DNA of 64,000 nt from Spirosoma terrae (GTDB lineage: Bacteria; Bacteroidota; Bacteroidia; Cytophagales; Spirosomataceae). How positions within the stretch are numbered: position 1 is the first letter of the stretch; each line of letters opens with the position of its first letter. The notes below the pieces were generated by a model. That model searched no databases, was not told the origin of the DNA, and saw only the letters and a program-made list of their open reading frames with translations. The position numbers and the translations under genes are program-made. Shown piece by piece: positions 1 to 8,782 of the stretch. The stretch is from positions 310,001 to 374,000 of the forward strand of contig NZ_JAAFZH010000003.1 of the NCBI RefSeq assembly GCF_010435915.1, given 5' to 3'.

Positions 1-1020
1 ACGGCCGTCAAGGCTGGCCTGGCGAATAACATTTTCATGCCGGTCTACAGTTTTTCGGCCCAGTTAGGGCAGTTGATTGTGCTCTCGTTTGGTATTTATC
101 TGATCGCTACAAACCGATTTTCGATTGGTTTGCTGATTAGTTTCCTGTCTTATGTGAACAACTTTTATAACCCACTTCGTCAACTGGCAACCTTATGGTC
201 AGGCTTTCAGGTAGCCCTGGCGGGCTGGGATCGTATCTCGCAACTGCTATCGCTACAAACGAATCTGCAAACCATCCACGATACTAGCAACAAGACATCA
301 TCGGCGCTGCTGGCTTTTCAGAACGTATCGTTCGGCTATCCGAATGGCCGGGAAGTCCTGCATACTATTAGTTTTGAGCTGGAACGGGGCAAAACCTATG
401 CGCTTGTTGGCCCAACGGGCGGTGGGAAAACCACAACTGCTTCGCTGATTGCCCGACTGTATGATCCAACCAGTGGTGTGGTTTTGCTGGATGGTCGAGA
501 TATTCGTTCGTATACGCCACAGGAGCGCACGCAGAAGATTGGATTTATTTTACAGGAACCGTTTCTATTCACCGGAACGGTACGTGATAACCTGCTGTAC
601 GGCAACGAACAGTACCAGCACTATTCGAACGAACAGTTGGCTACTGTAATTCGCGACGCCAATCTGAAAGGATTACTGGAACGTTTCGATGACGGACTGG
701 ACACTAAGGTACAGGCAAGTGGTGAGGCTGTGAGTTTGGGGCAGAAGCAGTTGATTGCTTTTATGCGAGCCGTGCTACGTAACCCCGATTTATTAATATT
801 GGACGAAGCAACGGCGAATATTGATACGGTTACGGAACAGCTATTGGGCGAGATTCTAACGAATTTGCCGGAGCGAACAACCCGTATCGTTATTGCGCAT
901 CGGCTCAATACGATCGAAAGCGCCGATGAAATCTTTTTTATCAATACGGGTGAAGTGACGCGGGCAGGATCGCTTCAGGATGCAGTTGAGATGCTCCTTC
1001 ACGGAAAGCGTATAAGCTAA
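1..1020 (+). CDS. ABC transporter, fused permease/ATP-binding exporter (C-terminal part)
   Basis: The gene is open at the left edge of the window; only the last membrane segments and the nucleotide-binding domain are present. The ATPase part shows Walker A GPTGGGKTT, the Q-loop region ILQEPFLF, a variant signature SLGQKQ where LSGGQ is usual, Walker B LLILDEATANID and the H-loop histidine in IAHRL. This is the layout of type IV exporters (MsbA/LmrA/YheI class), in which permease and ATPase are one chain and act as a dimer in the inner membrane, pumping lipids, drugs or peptides outward. The substrate cannot be told. An ATG at 37 is internal, because the frame is open back to base 1. A hairpin terminator follows directly. 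Confidence 0.9.
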   Translation, partial: TAVKAGLANNIFMPVYSFSAQLGQLIVLSFGIYLIATNRFSIGLLISFLSYVNNFYNPLRQLATLWSGFQVALAGWDRISQLLSLQTNLQTIHDTSNKTSSALLAFQNVSFGYPNGREVLHTISFELERGKTYALVGPTGGGKTTTASLIARLYDPTSGVVLLDGRDIRSYTPQERTQKIGFILQEPFLFTGTVRDNLLYGNEQYQHYSNEQLATVIRDANLKGLLERFDDGLDTKVQASGEAVSLGQKQLIAFMRAVLRNPDLLILDEATANIDTVTEQLLGEILTNLPERTTRIVIAHRLNTIESADEIFFINTGEVTRAGSLQDAVEMLLHGKRIS

Positions 1021-1056
1021 CAGAGCGACCCTCATTTCTGAAAGTCGCTCTGTTTT
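1021..1056. terminator. Rho-independent terminator between convergent genes
   Basis: The arms CAGAGCGAC and GTCGCTCTG are separated by 14 bases and followed by TTTTAT. The hairpin lies between the ABC exporter (+) and the sterol desaturase (-), so it could serve both. Confidence 0.8.
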
Positions 1057-1058
1057 AT

Positions 1059-1991
1059 CTAGGCTGCCAGTTGTTCTTCAACTTCTTCGTTGACCGCCAT
1101 TCGTTTCTTTTCTTCCGCAATCTTTACCGGGCTGCCAAAAATATAGAACATCTTTTTCCGGAAGCCTTTGGCCGCTTTTACGTCCTGAATCATATCCGTT
1201 ACTTCATGGAAATTAATGAACAACGGGTTGGCTTTATTAGGAATGTTGGTCGTGATACCGTAGATCACAGGCTCGTCTTCTGGTTCAAACGTGCCAAATA
1301 TCCGATCCCAGAAAATGAACGTAGCACCGAAGTTTTTATCGATATACTGCTCCTGCGAGCCATGATGAACCCGGTGGTTCGATGGCGTAGCAAAAATGTA
1401 TTCTACCCAGGCTGGCATACGACGGATATATTCGGTATGTACCCAAAACTGGAATAGAACCGCAATCTGATTCGTAACGAAGAAAATAATGGGGTGAAAG
1501 CCCATGAAGGCCACGGGCAAAAAGAAAATGATTTTCAAATGCTGAATCCAGCTTAGCCGATACGAAACCGTAAGGTTATAGTGCTCTCCGGAATGGTGTA
1601 CAACGTGGGTTGCCCACCAGAACCGTTGTTCGTGCGAAACCCGGTGAGCCCAGTAGCTGAAAAAATCGTAGATAACGTAGCAGGGTAGCAATGTCCACCA
1701 TTGTAACTCCATCCGCCAGGGAAGCAGATTATAAATCCAGATACATAGGTAAAGTAATCCCAGCTTCAGTGCCGCCGTTACGACCAGATTGCCCAGACCA
1801 ACCAGAATCGAACCGATTGTTTCCTGCTTTTCGTAATAATCACGTTCCTGATAATACACGACTACCATTTCAATTACTGTAAAAAACAGCATGACAGGAA
1901 CTGCCCATAAAATGATATTCGGAATGTTTTTCTCAAGGTTGTGTACGCTGTCGAAAGGAATCTTTTCTGCACCAAATAAGGAAAAAGGCAT
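1059..1991 (-). CDS. Sterol desaturase / fatty acid hydroxylase family membrane protein
   Basis: This 310-residue membrane protein belongs to the di-iron fatty acid hydroxylase superfamily, which hydroxylates or desaturates lipid substrates with O2. The histidine clusters that bind the two irons are all visible: HRVSH at residues 116-120, HVVHH at 129-133 and HRVHH at 206-210, with an extra histidine near 185. Hydrophobic segments around residues 25-47, 60-92, 100-115 and 150-182 fit four membrane passes with the histidines on the cytoplasmic face. The ATG at 1991 is the natural start. The gene stands alone, convergent with the ABC exporter and divergent from the lipoprotein at 2214. The exact lipid substrate is unknown; many Bacteroidota carry such genes with no assigned role. 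Confidence 0.9.
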   Translation of the reverse strand: MPFSLFGAEKIPFDSVHNLEKNIPNIILWAVPVMLFFTVIEMVVVYYQERDYYEKQETIGSILVGLGNLVVTAALKLGLLYLCIWIYNLLPWRMELQWWTLLPCYVIYDFFSYWAHRVSHEQRFWWATHVVHHSGEHYNLTVSYRLSWIQHLKIIFFLPVAFMGFHPIIFFVTNQIAVLFQFWVHTEYIRRMPAWVEYIFATPSNHRVHHGSQEQYIDKNFGATFIFWDRIFGTFEPEDEPVIYGITTNIPNKANPLFINFHEVTDMIQDVKAAKGFRKKMFYIFGSPVKIAEEKKRMAVNEEVEEQLAA

Positions 1992-2186
1992 AACGCGAAG
2001 CTGTCTATGGAAATTGGTAGAATATAATTATTAGTCTAGTTTAACTCTTTTCGTTCAGAAAGGGACACTTTTTGCGTTGAGAATATAAAACTAACTTAAA
2101 AAAGTTATAATAAGTCCCTTTGATTGCCTTTATACGGAGATAGTCGACGTAACATACTGGAAACGTAATAAGTTGAATAGACAACT

Positions 2187-2194
2187 TACCTTTG
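2187..2194 (+). promoter_or_regulatory. Bacteroidota -7 promoter element (TACCTTTG)
   Basis: TACCTTTG matches the TAnnTTTG consensus and lies 20 bases before the ATG of the lipoprotein at 2214. I do not see a TTG at the usual 19-21 base spacing, so only the -7 half is supported. Confidence 0.5.
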
Positions 2195-2213
2195 CAAGAT
2201 CAATTGAATAAGC

Positions 2214-2801
2214 ATGATTAAAAATTACTCGATCATAATTCTTCTTATTGGATCGTTCTTTTTCCAACAGTGTGGTAATAAGAAACAGACCGGCAATGAG
2301 GCTGGCGATTCAACGGTTAGTGAGCAATCATCTACCGGTAGTATGAATGCCAACGTAGCAATGACAGGGCGTTTGGCAGCATTGGGCCTAACCCCCGATA
2401 GTGATTGGCGGGGTATTAACCTGGGCGATGATTTTGCAAAAGTTAAAACCACCGAAAAAGCCGAACTCTTCGAAAGTGACGACAAGCATGCAGGCTACAC
2501 GGTAGAATTCAAAAATCTGGAATCAGCTGATATTCTCTACTATCAAACTAATCAGCAGGTGTCGTCTATTGAAGTCGACCTCTTTTTAAATAATCGGGAG
2601 TCAGTAGGTGAATGTCAACGGGAACTAGGTTCTTATTTTGATGCACGCTACGGGCCCGCAAAAGCTGCAAACGGCATTACTACGTGGACCAGCAAGGCTG
2701 GTCACCAGATTACGCTAAAGGACGTATCAAAAGGAAAGGATTTCGGATTGAAAATAAAAATCGCTTCCAACGGTGGTGTCATGACAGCCTCAGCGAAGTA
2801 A
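2214..2801 (+). CDS. Hypothetical lipoprotein
   Basis: A 195-residue protein of unknown function. Residues 1-20 form a signal peptide ending in a lipobox-like FFFQQC, so Cys20 is the probable lipidated residue. A polar linker follows to about residue 55. The remainder is a compact domain beginning around GLTPDSDWRGINLGDDFAKVKTTE and ending in alternating polar and hydrophobic strands, suggesting a small beta-rich globular domain on the periplasmic or outer-membrane face. The motif of a 'GI.LGD.F..V' turn recalls small periplasmic repeat domains, but I do not recognise a family. It is a single-gene unit with its own promoter element and a strong terminator. Confidence 0.75.
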   Translation: MIKNYSIIILLIGSFFFQQCGNKKQTGNEAGDSTVSEQSSTGSMNANVAMTGRLAALGLTPDSDWRGINLGDDFAKVKTTEKAELFESDDKHAGYTVEFKNLESADILYYQTNQQVSSIEVDLFLNNRESVGECQRELGSYFDARYGPAKAANGITTWTSKAGHQITLKDVSKGKDFGLKIKIASNGGVMTASAK

Positions 2802-2821
2802 GAATTGGCTACGTCACAACA

Positions 2822-2855
2822 GGCGCCATGTCTTCAAGACATGGCGTTTGTTTTT
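2822..2855. terminator. Hairpin terminator, copy 1 of a repeated hairpin
   Basis: CGCCATGTC and GACATGGCG pair around the loop TTCAA, followed by TTTGTTTTT. It lies between the convergent lipoprotein gene and panC. The same 23-base hairpin with one loop change occurs at 17515-17537. Confidence 0.85.
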
Positions 2856-3693
2856 AAAACACGATGTTATCGATCAGGCGAACGTTGCCAATGTGAGCCG
2901 CCAGGCAAATGGCCGTCTGGCCCGGAGCTAGTACTTCATTGACTAGTTGCATGGTATCAGCATTGACTACTTCAACATACTCTAGCCGGAAGTGGGGAAG
3001 ATTGGCAAAATAACCCGTTATGGCTGCTTTTGCCTGGGCCGTGCTTTGTCCCTCATGCAATAAGTCATGGGCGAGATTAAGCGCTTTGTATAAGGCAAGT
3101 GCCTGAACGCGTTCGGTAGGCGTTAGGTTACGGTTACGGGACGACATTGCCAGTCCGTCTTCTTCGCGTATGGTTGGGCAACGGATCATTTCGATCGGGA
3201 AGCTCAAATCCCGGATCAACTTCCGGACTACCGCTACCTGTTGGAGATCTTTCTGGCCAAAATAAGCTCGGTCGGGTTGTATGATATTGAATAGTTTCGC
3301 CACCACAATCCCAACGCCGTTGAAATGACCCGGTCGGAATGCACCCTCCATCACCATTTCTAACTCTCCAAAATTCAGGCGAATGGTTGGAGGCTCGGGA
3401 TAGATTTCGTCAACCGAAGGAGCAAAAACAACATCGCAACCCACAGTAGCCAGCTTTTCCAGATCGTCTTCCAGGGTACGTGGATAACGAGCCAGATCGT
3501 CTGGATTATTGAATTGAACCGGATTGACGAAGATGCTGCTAACAACCACATCATTTTCCTGTTTAGCCTTTTCAACCAGCTTCAGATGGCCGTCATGTAA
3601 AGCCCCCATTGTGGGAATTAAACCAATTTTGTGGGTAGCACGAAGAGGATTCAGGTGTTGACGAAGATCTGTTGTCGTAGCAAAGCTATTCAT
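2854..3693 (-). CDS. panC: Pantothenate synthetase
   Basis: PanC joins pantoate and beta-alanine with ATP to make pantothenate, the precursor of coenzyme A, in the cytoplasm. Recognisable family features are IPTMGALHDGHLKLV near the N-terminus (HIGH-class nucleotide-binding motif), SIFVNPVQF for pantoate binding, YFGQKDLQQ, and SSRNRNL near residue 190, matching the KMSKS-like loop. At 279 residues it has the usual length. I chose the ATG at 3693 because the family begins close to this point; an in-frame ATG at 3720 adds nine residues that look non-native. It is divergent from the glucosyltransferase at 3831, an arrangement common in Cytophagales as far as I recall. Confidence 0.95.
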   Translation of the reverse strand: MNSFATTTDLRQHLNPLRATHKIGLIPTMGALHDGHLKLVEKAKQENDVVVSSIFVNPVQFNNPDDLARYPRTLEDDLEKLATVGCDVVFAPSVDEIYPEPPTIRLNFGELEMVMEGAFRPGHFNGVGIVVAKLFNIIQPDRAYFGQKDLQQVAVVRKLIRDLSFPIEMIRCPTIREEDGLAMSSRNRNLTPTERVQALALYKALNLAHDLLHEGQSTAQAKAAITGYFANLPHFRLEYVEVVNADTMQLVNEVLAPGQTAICLAAHIGNVRLIDNIVF

Positions 3694-3757
3694 ACGAATC
3701 GAGGAGTTTTTAGGCTGCAATGATACGGGATTTAGTATCTTTTTTGGACAAAATGTA

Positions 3758-3788
3758 TTGAAATACGGGAAAAAATTGTATAATTTTG
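3758..3788 (+). promoter_or_regulatory. Bacteroidota-type promoter (TTG-N20-TAATTTTG)
   Basis: TTG at 3758-3760 and TAATTTTG at 3781-3788 are separated by exactly 20 bases, an excellent match to the -33/-7 consensus of the Bacteroidota housekeeping sigma factor. The ATG at 3831 is 42 bases downstream. This is the clearest promoter in the window. Confidence 0.8.
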
Positions 3789-3830
3789 CAAGTTTTTTCG
3801 GAGTTTAAACAACACACCCCGCCCGTTTTT

Positions 3831-4637
3831 ATGAGCAAATTACGCATCCTTTACGTGGCCAGTGAAATCAATCCTTTCCTGAAAACGTCCGACGTCGCCG
3901 ATTTTGTCCGCAAACTGCCACAGGCTATGCAGGAGCGGGGAATGGAGATTCGCATTTTAGTGCCACGCTTCGGGCTTATTAATGAACGCAAGAATCGGCT
4001 GCACGAAGTTGTGCGGCTTTCGGGTATCAACATTGCCGTTGGCGATGAAGAAAAACCCCTGATTATCAAGGTTGCGTCGATTCCAACAGCCAAGTTGCAG
4101 GTCTATTTTATTGACAATGAGGATTATTTTCAGCGTAAGTACGTTTTCCACGATAAAGAAAATCGATTCTACGATGACAATGATGAGCGAGCGATTTTCT
4201 TCTGCAAAGGCGTTCTGGAAACAGTTAAAAAATTAGGTTGGGCACCCGATATCGTTCACTGTAACGACTGGATGACGGCGCTTATTCCACTTTATCTGAA
4301 AACGACCTACAAAAACGATCCGATGTTCAAGGATACGAAGTCGGTTTTCACGGTCTACAACAATGCGTTTGAGCACCGTTTCGAAGGCGATATTATTGAT
4401 AAAGCCCGTATGATGGATATCGATGACTCGATGCTGGAAGAACTGAAGACTGCTGATTTTCAGGGCTTTATTCGGATTGGTTGTGCCTACGCCGATGCCG
4501 TTGTGCGAGCAGAGGAAGAGTCGAGCGAGAGCTTAAATGCTGTGCTGGAAGATTTACCGGAGCACAAGTTCGATGGTGCTGATGATGAAGATGTTACAGA
4601 ACGGTATTACAATCTCTACACGCAGCTTGCCGGATAG
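3831..4637 (+). CDS. Glycogen/starch synthase N-terminal domain-like protein
   Basis: This 268-residue protein matches the N-terminal Rossmann half of GT5 glycogen synthases: it opens with KLRILYVASEINPFLKTSDVADFV, the counterpart of the KVGGLGDV region that binds ADP-glucose, and contains DIVHCNDWMTALIPLYLK, matching the family's HxHDW region. The second half of a normal GT5 enzyme (about 480 residues) is absent, so full catalysis by this chain alone is doubtful. In the first loop the usual KxGG is KTSD. Many Cytophagales carry such short GT5-like genes next to panC; their function is not established to my knowledge. A TTG at 3786 would extend the frame but overlaps the promoter, so the ATG at 3831 is the start. 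Confidence 0.8.
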   Translation: MSKLRILYVASEINPFLKTSDVADFVRKLPQAMQERGMEIRILVPRFGLINERKNRLHEVVRLSGINIAVGDEEKPLIIKVASIPTAKLQVYFIDNEDYFQRKYVFHDKENRFYDDNDERAIFFCKGVLETVKKLGWAPDIVHCNDWMTALIPLYLKTTYKNDPMFKDTKSVFTVYNNAFEHRFEGDIIDKARMMDIDDSMLEELKTADFQGFIRIGCAYADAVVRAEEESSESLNAVLEDLPEHKFDGADDEDVTERYYNLYTQLAG

Positions 4638-4682
4638 TCGGGCATCGTTTTTTTACTGGTCAAACACGAAAACTCAACGTAT

Positions 4683-4712
4683 CAAAAGCCGGAAATTCCG
4701 GCTTTTGGCGTT
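4683..4712 (+). terminator. Rho-independent terminator
   Basis: CAAAAGCCGG and CCGGCTTTTG flank AAATT, a near-perfect palindrome. It closes the glucosyltransferase gene, 70-95 bases before glmS. The T-run after the stem is weak. Confidence 0.7.
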
Positions 4713-4777
4713 ATTTTGCTTCTACTCATTTCCATAACACGTAATGAGCATACCAAATCTAAAAACGAAAAAGGAAT

Positions 4778-6616
4778 ATGTGTGGCATTGTAGCGTACGT
4801 CGGGTATCGGGAAGCGTGCCCATTGGTGATAAAGGGCCTGAAACGGCTCGAATATCGAGGGTATGATAGTGCGGGTGTGGCGCTCATGAATGAGCAGGGC
4901 TTACGGATCTATAAAAAGAAAGGTAAGGTTGTGGCGCTGGAGCAGGAGCTTCAGGGCAAAGAAACGCAGTCCACAATTGGTATGGGCCACACGCGATGGG
5001 CTACTCACGGCGAACCCAACGATGTTAACGCACATCCCCATTATTCCTTTCACCGAAAGCTGGCCATCATTCACAATGGTATAATTGAGAATTATGCGGC
5101 TATCAAGCAAACGCTGCTCAAAAAAGGGCATACGTTCACGAGCGAAACTGATACGGAGGTTCTGGGCCAGTTTATCGAAGATATCTGGGAAAATCAGGGA
5201 GGAAGTCTGGAGAATGCTGTGCGCTTAGCTTTACAGGAAGTTGTAGGAGCCTATGCCATCGTGATCATGAATGAAGCTGATCCCACGCAACTGGTGGCCG
5301 CCCGGAAAGGGTCGCCATTGGTGATTGGGGTAGGCGAGAAGGAGTTTTTCCTGGCGTCCGATGCTACGCCTATTGTTGAATACACGAAAGATGTAATCTA
5401 TCTCAACGATTACGAAATAGCCGTCATTAAAAATGGGGAGCTGACCGTTGTTACGCTCGATAACACGACCACCACGCCTTACGTACAGAAAGTTGAACTG
5501 GAGCTGGAAGCCATTGAAAAGGGCGGTTTTGACCATTTCATGCTCAAGGAGATCTTCGAGCAGCCGCGATCTATTGCCGACTCCATGCGTGGTCGGGTTC
5601 AGGCCGACGAAGGGATGCTACAGCTCGGTGGATTACGCGATTATCTGGATAAACTGGCTAAATCGAAGCGTATCGTGATCATTGGTTGCGGTACGTCGTG
5701 GCACGCTGGTCTGGTTGCTGAATATATTTTTGAGGAGCTGGCCCGCATTCCGGTCGAAGTCGAATACGCGTCGGAATTTCGTTATCGCAATCCGATCATT
5801 AAAGAAGGCGACATTGTGATTGCTATTTCGCAATCGGGTGAAACCGCCGATACGTTGGCGGCTATCGAGCTGGCTAAGTCGAAAGGCGCTACCATTTTCG
5901 GGGTTTGTAACGTAGTCGGCTCATCGATTGCGCGGGCAACGGATGCCGGTGCTTACACACACGCTGGTCCCGAAATCGGCGTGGCCAGTACGAAAGCATT
6001 CACGGCGCAGGTAACCGTGCTGACCTTGATGGCTCTGGCGGCTGCGAAACGGAAAGGTACTATTTCGGACTCGCTGTTTCGCCAGTTACTGGCTGAGTTG
6101 GAAAGCATTCCGGCAAAGGTTGAGCGCGTGTTGCAGGCTGCTGATAAAATCAAAGAGATTGCCTACATTTTCACCTATGCCCGCAATTTCATTTACCTGG
6201 GCCGTGGTCTGAACTTCCCCGTTGCGCTGGAAGGTGCGCTGAAGTTGAAAGAAATCAGCTACATTCATGCGGAAGGGTATCCGGCTGCTGAAATGAAACA
6301 CGGCCCAATCGCGCTTATCGATGAAGATATGCCGGTCGTAGTAATTGCGACCAAAGACAGCTCATACGAAAAAATTGTATCGAATATTCAGGAAGTAAAA
6401 GCGCGTAAAGGACGCGTCATTGCCATCACAACCGAGGGCGATACGCATCTGCCGAGTATGGTCGACTTCACCATTGAAATCCCGAAAGTACACGAAGTGC
6501 TGGTGCCGTTGGTGTCGGTTGTGCCGCTACAGTTGCTGGCTTATGATATTGCCGTTATGCGCGGCCGTAACGTCGATCAGCCCCGGAATCTGGCCAAATC
6601 GGTTACGGTCGAATAA
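4778..6616 (+). CDS. glmS: Glutamine--fructose-6-phosphate aminotransferase (isomerizing)
   Basis: GlmS makes glucosamine-6-phosphate from fructose-6-phosphate and glutamine, the first committed step to UDP-GlcNAc for peptidoglycan and lipopolysaccharide. The chain begins MCGIVAYVG, so Cys2 becomes the N-terminal nucleophile of the class II glutaminase domain (residues 1 to about 220). Two SIS sugar-isomerase domains follow, with VIIGCGTSWHAG near 305 and ISQSGETADT near 350 binding the sugar phosphate, and the C-terminus ends in DQPRNLAKSVTVE, as GlmS proteins usually do. The 612-residue length is standard. No glmS ribozyme-like leader is evident, as expected outside Gram-positives. Confidence 0.97.
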   Translation: MCGIVAYVGYREACPLVIKGLKRLEYRGYDSAGVALMNEQGLRIYKKKGKVVALEQELQGKETQSTIGMGHTRWATHGEPNDVNAHPHYSFHRKLAIIHNGIIENYAAIKQTLLKKGHTFTSETDTEVLGQFIEDIWENQGGSLENAVRLALQEVVGAYAIVIMNEADPTQLVAARKGSPLVIGVGEKEFFLASDATPIVEYTKDVIYLNDYEIAVIKNGELTVVTLDNTTTTPYVQKVELELEAIEKGGFDHFMLKEIFEQPRSIADSMRGRVQADEGMLQLGGLRDYLDKLAKSKRIVIIGCGTSWHAGLVAEYIFEELARIPVEVEYASEFRYRNPIIKEGDIVIAISQSGETADTLAAIELAKSKGATIFGVCNVVGSSIARATDAGAYTHAGPEIGVASTKAFTAQVTVLTLMALAAAKRKGTISDSLFRQLLAELESIPAKVERVLQAADKIKEIAYIFTYARNFIYLGRGLNFPVALEGALKLKEISYIHAEGYPAAEMKHGPIALIDEDMPVVVIATKDSSYEKIVSNIQEVKARKGRVIAITTEGDTHLPSMVDFTIEIPKVHEVLVPLVSVVPLQLLAYDIAVMRGRNVDQPRNLAKSVTVE

Positions 6617-6634
6617 GAAAGATAGTAACACTGT

Positions 6635-6674
6635 AAACGGGCGACAGAGGAGTTCTGATCGCCCGTTTTTTTAT
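6635..6674 (+). terminator. Rho-independent terminator of glmS
   Basis: AAACGGGCGA and TCGCCCGTTT enclose 14 bases and end in a run of seven T. Confidence 0.9.
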
Positions 6675-6851
6675 ATAGTAAGTAGTGAACGTAACAGTTT
6701 GTTGGAGAAAAGCCAACGTATTAAGGGATATTACGTTTCAGTACGATACTAATCCGTTTCATCCGGGCTAAGCGGCTGTTCGTATCAGAATAAATGGGTT
6801 GTTGCGGCTCCAGAGTGGAATTTTGCCGCTCAGACAACGCAGGTTATTCCT

Positions 6852-7553
6852 ATGAAACGGATTTCTTTTTTCGTGATTCTATGCGTAGCAACTCTTCTGA
6901 ACGCCTGTAAAGAGGATTTGGGGCCGTACAAAGAAGTTACTCGGGCATACTCACTCGATACATTCAGTAAGCTTACTATGGAGAGCGGCCTTCGGGTTGA
7001 TGTCCAACCCGGCAACAACTTTAGCATTACTGCTCGGGGTAATGAGGAAGATGTTAACGACTTAGTGTTAACGGTTCGTCAGGGAGTATTATATGCAAAC
7101 TATAAAAATTCGAGACGTAGAAACCGCTACGATACGTTTATTATGATCACCATGCCGGCCATACGGGCCGTTAATTTTTCAGGGGCCGTCCACGCAACAA
7201 TTACCGGCTTTCTGACGATGAATGAACTGGATATAGAGCTAAGTGGTGCATCAAAAACCGATTATAAAGGGAATGTCAATCTAGTAAAGTCGGTTTTATC
7301 GGGTGCATCGACGTTAACGATGACGGGTGAAGGCAAAAAATTGGTCAGTGAATTGTCGGGTGCGAGTCAACTGGAAGCGTACGATTACCCGGCTGATGAA
7401 GCTGACCTCGACGTATCAGGCGCTAGTGAAGTGCGTATTCGTATCAATGATATGCTTAAGGTGAAGGCAAGCGGAGCCAGCAAAGTTCGGTATCGCGGCA
7501 ACCCTCAGAAGTATATCGACGTATCCGGTGCCAGTATTGTCGTACAGGAGTAA
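6852..7553 (+). CDS. GIN (DUF2807) domain lipoprotein
   Basis: This 233-residue exported protein has a signal peptide with lipobox LLNAC (Cys19) followed by a right-handed beta-helix-like domain. The hallmark is the repeated motif SGAS or SGA, present at least six times (for example LSGASKTDY, LSGASTLTM, LSGASQLEA, VSGASEVRI, ASGASKVRY, VSGASIVVQ). This is characteristic of the head GIN domain, sometimes annotated as putative auto-transporter adhesin. Such proteins are abundant in Bacteroidota and are thought to sit on the cell surface or periplasmic face; no biochemical function is established. The gene is convergent with the cupin gene and is closed by a long perfect hairpin. Confidence 0.85.
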   Translation: MKRISFFVILCVATLLNACKEDLGPYKEVTRAYSLDTFSKLTMESGLRVDVQPGNNFSITARGNEEDVNDLVLTVRQGVLYANYKNSRRRNRYDTFIMITMPAIRAVNFSGAVHATITGFLTMNELDIELSGASKTDYKGNVNLVKSVLSGASTLTMTGEGKKLVSELSGASQLEAYDYPADEADLDVSGASEVRIRINDMLKVKASGASKVRYRGNPQKYIDVSGASIVVQE

Positions 7554-7554
7554 T

Positions 7555-7603
7555 ACTCTGATTAGCTCGTCCGCTACGTAACGGCGGACGAGCTAATCAG
7601 AGT
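7555..7603. terminator. Long perfect hairpin between convergent genes
   Basis: A 20-base perfect stem (7555-7574 with 7584-7603) carries the loop TACGTAACG. It lies between the GIN lipoprotein and the cupin gene and has no long T-run, so it may act bidirectionally. The right arm reaches into the end of the cupin gene. Confidence 0.7.
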
Positions 7604-8175
7604 AGCCAATGTGTCAATAAGCCGCCTTCTTTACCGAGTAAGGGATCGGTCGATGGGAGAGGCACTGCCGCAATATTTTTATCAGCCTGCGGACGTTCGC
7701 CTGGTAAGCCTTTGTTTACGTCCCAGCTTCGTCCATCCGGGTAGGCACCCACGATTCCTAACTGATCACTGCCCAGATTTTTGTGGCCAACACCGGCCGG
7801 AATGACCAGAATATCGCCCGCCTGTACGTTTACTTTCCGACCATTTTCTCCACCGAGGTGCAGCAGAGCCTTTCCTGAATAAATGCCTAAAACCTCATGC
7901 GACGTGCTATGGTAATGGTGAAACGAGTACACCCCATTTCGCCAGGAGTTAGTCCAATTATTGGCCGCAAACCGTCTTTCCAACCACTCGGCCCCTGGGC
8001 CATTACGTTCGCTGAAGGCGTTTCGATAGACTAACAAAGGATATTTGCTGTTTGGAATGGTGCCGTCGTCTTTGAAGAAAAGCGTTTCGGGTACTTTCAG
8101 AGAATAACTCATAGCGTTACGTGGCAGGCTTAATGAGGCCAGCCCTAATAAAGAAAGAAACGTTTGTCGGTTCAT
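7597..8175 (-). CDS. Exported cupin-domain protein
   Basis: A 192-residue protein with a signal sequence (NRQTFLSLLGLASLSLPRNAMS) and a single cupin beta-barrel. The metal-binding motif is recognisable in VYSFHHYHSTSHEVLGIYSGKALLHLGG (histidines and glutamate of cupin motif 1) and in VQAGDILVIPAGVGHKNLG (motif 2, PAGVGHKN). This resembles the YjlB-like cupins, which are uncharacterised single-domain proteins. An ATG at 8184 is possible, but the one at 8175 starts a cleaner signal peptide. It lies 20 bases downstream of the small exported protein at 8196-8600, so the two may be co-transcribed. Function unknown. Confidence 0.8.
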   Translation of the reverse strand: MNRQTFLSLLGLASLSLPRNAMSYSLKVPETLFFKDDGTIPNSKYPLLVYRNAFSERNGPGAEWLERRFAANNWTNSWRNGVYSFHHYHSTSHEVLGIYSGKALLHLGGENGRKVNVQAGDILVIPAGVGHKNLGSDQLGIVGAYPDGRSWDVNKGLPGERPQADKNIAAVPLPSTDPLLGKEGGLLTHWLL

Positions 8176-8195
8176 GCGTGACAAAAGCCGAAAGC

Positions 8196-8600
8196 TTATT
8201 TCAGCTTTTCATTCTCTTTAGGGGTCAAAAGGCCGCGAGCAATAGGTTCGGGCTTCGATTTGGGGTTCGTGAAACGTAATAATGTAGCGGTAGACTGGCC
8301 ATCTTTAGGGGACTTGGCAACTAGTAGCTGATATGACCTTGTGCCGACAATCAGGTTATAATACGTAATATACTTACCTGATTCCTGCGGTAGCCCCCAG
8401 TTTGCAACCGGCGCTTTGGCGAGTACATCGTTATCTTCGTTCGACAGGGTCGCATAGGCCGTGTCGGGTTGGAAGTGTTTTCCTGTTACGTCTTCAATCA
8501 CCGATACAACCGGTGTTGAGGTGGATGAAGCAGGTTTGGTTTGTGCTGAAACTGACGCTCCCATCAGTAACGACAGCACCATGGTGAATAATCCTTTCAT
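8196..8600 (-). CDS. Small exported protein of unknown function
   Basis: A 134-residue protein beginning MKGLFTMVLSLLMGASVSAQT, a clear signal peptide with an AXA-like SAQ cleavage site. The mature part has a Ser/Thr-rich linker and then a small domain, GLPQESGKYITYYNLIVGTRSYQLLVAKSPKDGQSTATLLRFTN. I recognise no family. The frame is open upstream to 8666, but the upstream residues read through a region lacking coding character, so the ATG at 8600 is preferred. It sits just upstream of the cupin gene on the same strand and probably shares its transcript. Confidence 0.65.
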   Translation of the reverse strand: MKGLFTMVLSLLMGASVSAQTKPASSTSTPVVSVIEDVTGKHFQPDTAYATLSNEDNDVLAKAPVANWGLPQESGKYITYYNLIVGTRSYQLLVAKSPKDGQSTATLLRFTNPKSKPEPIARGLLTPKENEKLK

Positions 8601-8716
8601 TATTTCGGTGAAGGTCAAGCCTTCTTTTCGTTGAGTAAGCAACCATACTACGTAGTATAAACTCAAATTATCGACAAATGGCTATCGAAGACTTTACTTT
8701 TGGCAGGTGGAAAACA

Positions 8717-8746
8717 CATCAAGCCGACTAATGGGTCGGCTTGATG
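8717..8746 (-). terminator. Hairpin terminator of the lipocalin-like gene
   Basis: CATCAAGCCGAC and GTCGGCTTGATG enclose TAATGG. It lies just downstream of the gene ending at 8783. Confidence 0.75.
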
Positions 8747-8782
8747 CAAATGGTATTGTCAGTACGTTCTTAGTCGAAGTGA

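Noticed and set aside
1059..1457. A 128-residue plus-strand frame over the sterol desaturase gene
   Set aside because: Antisense shadow of a gene with clear histidine motifs.
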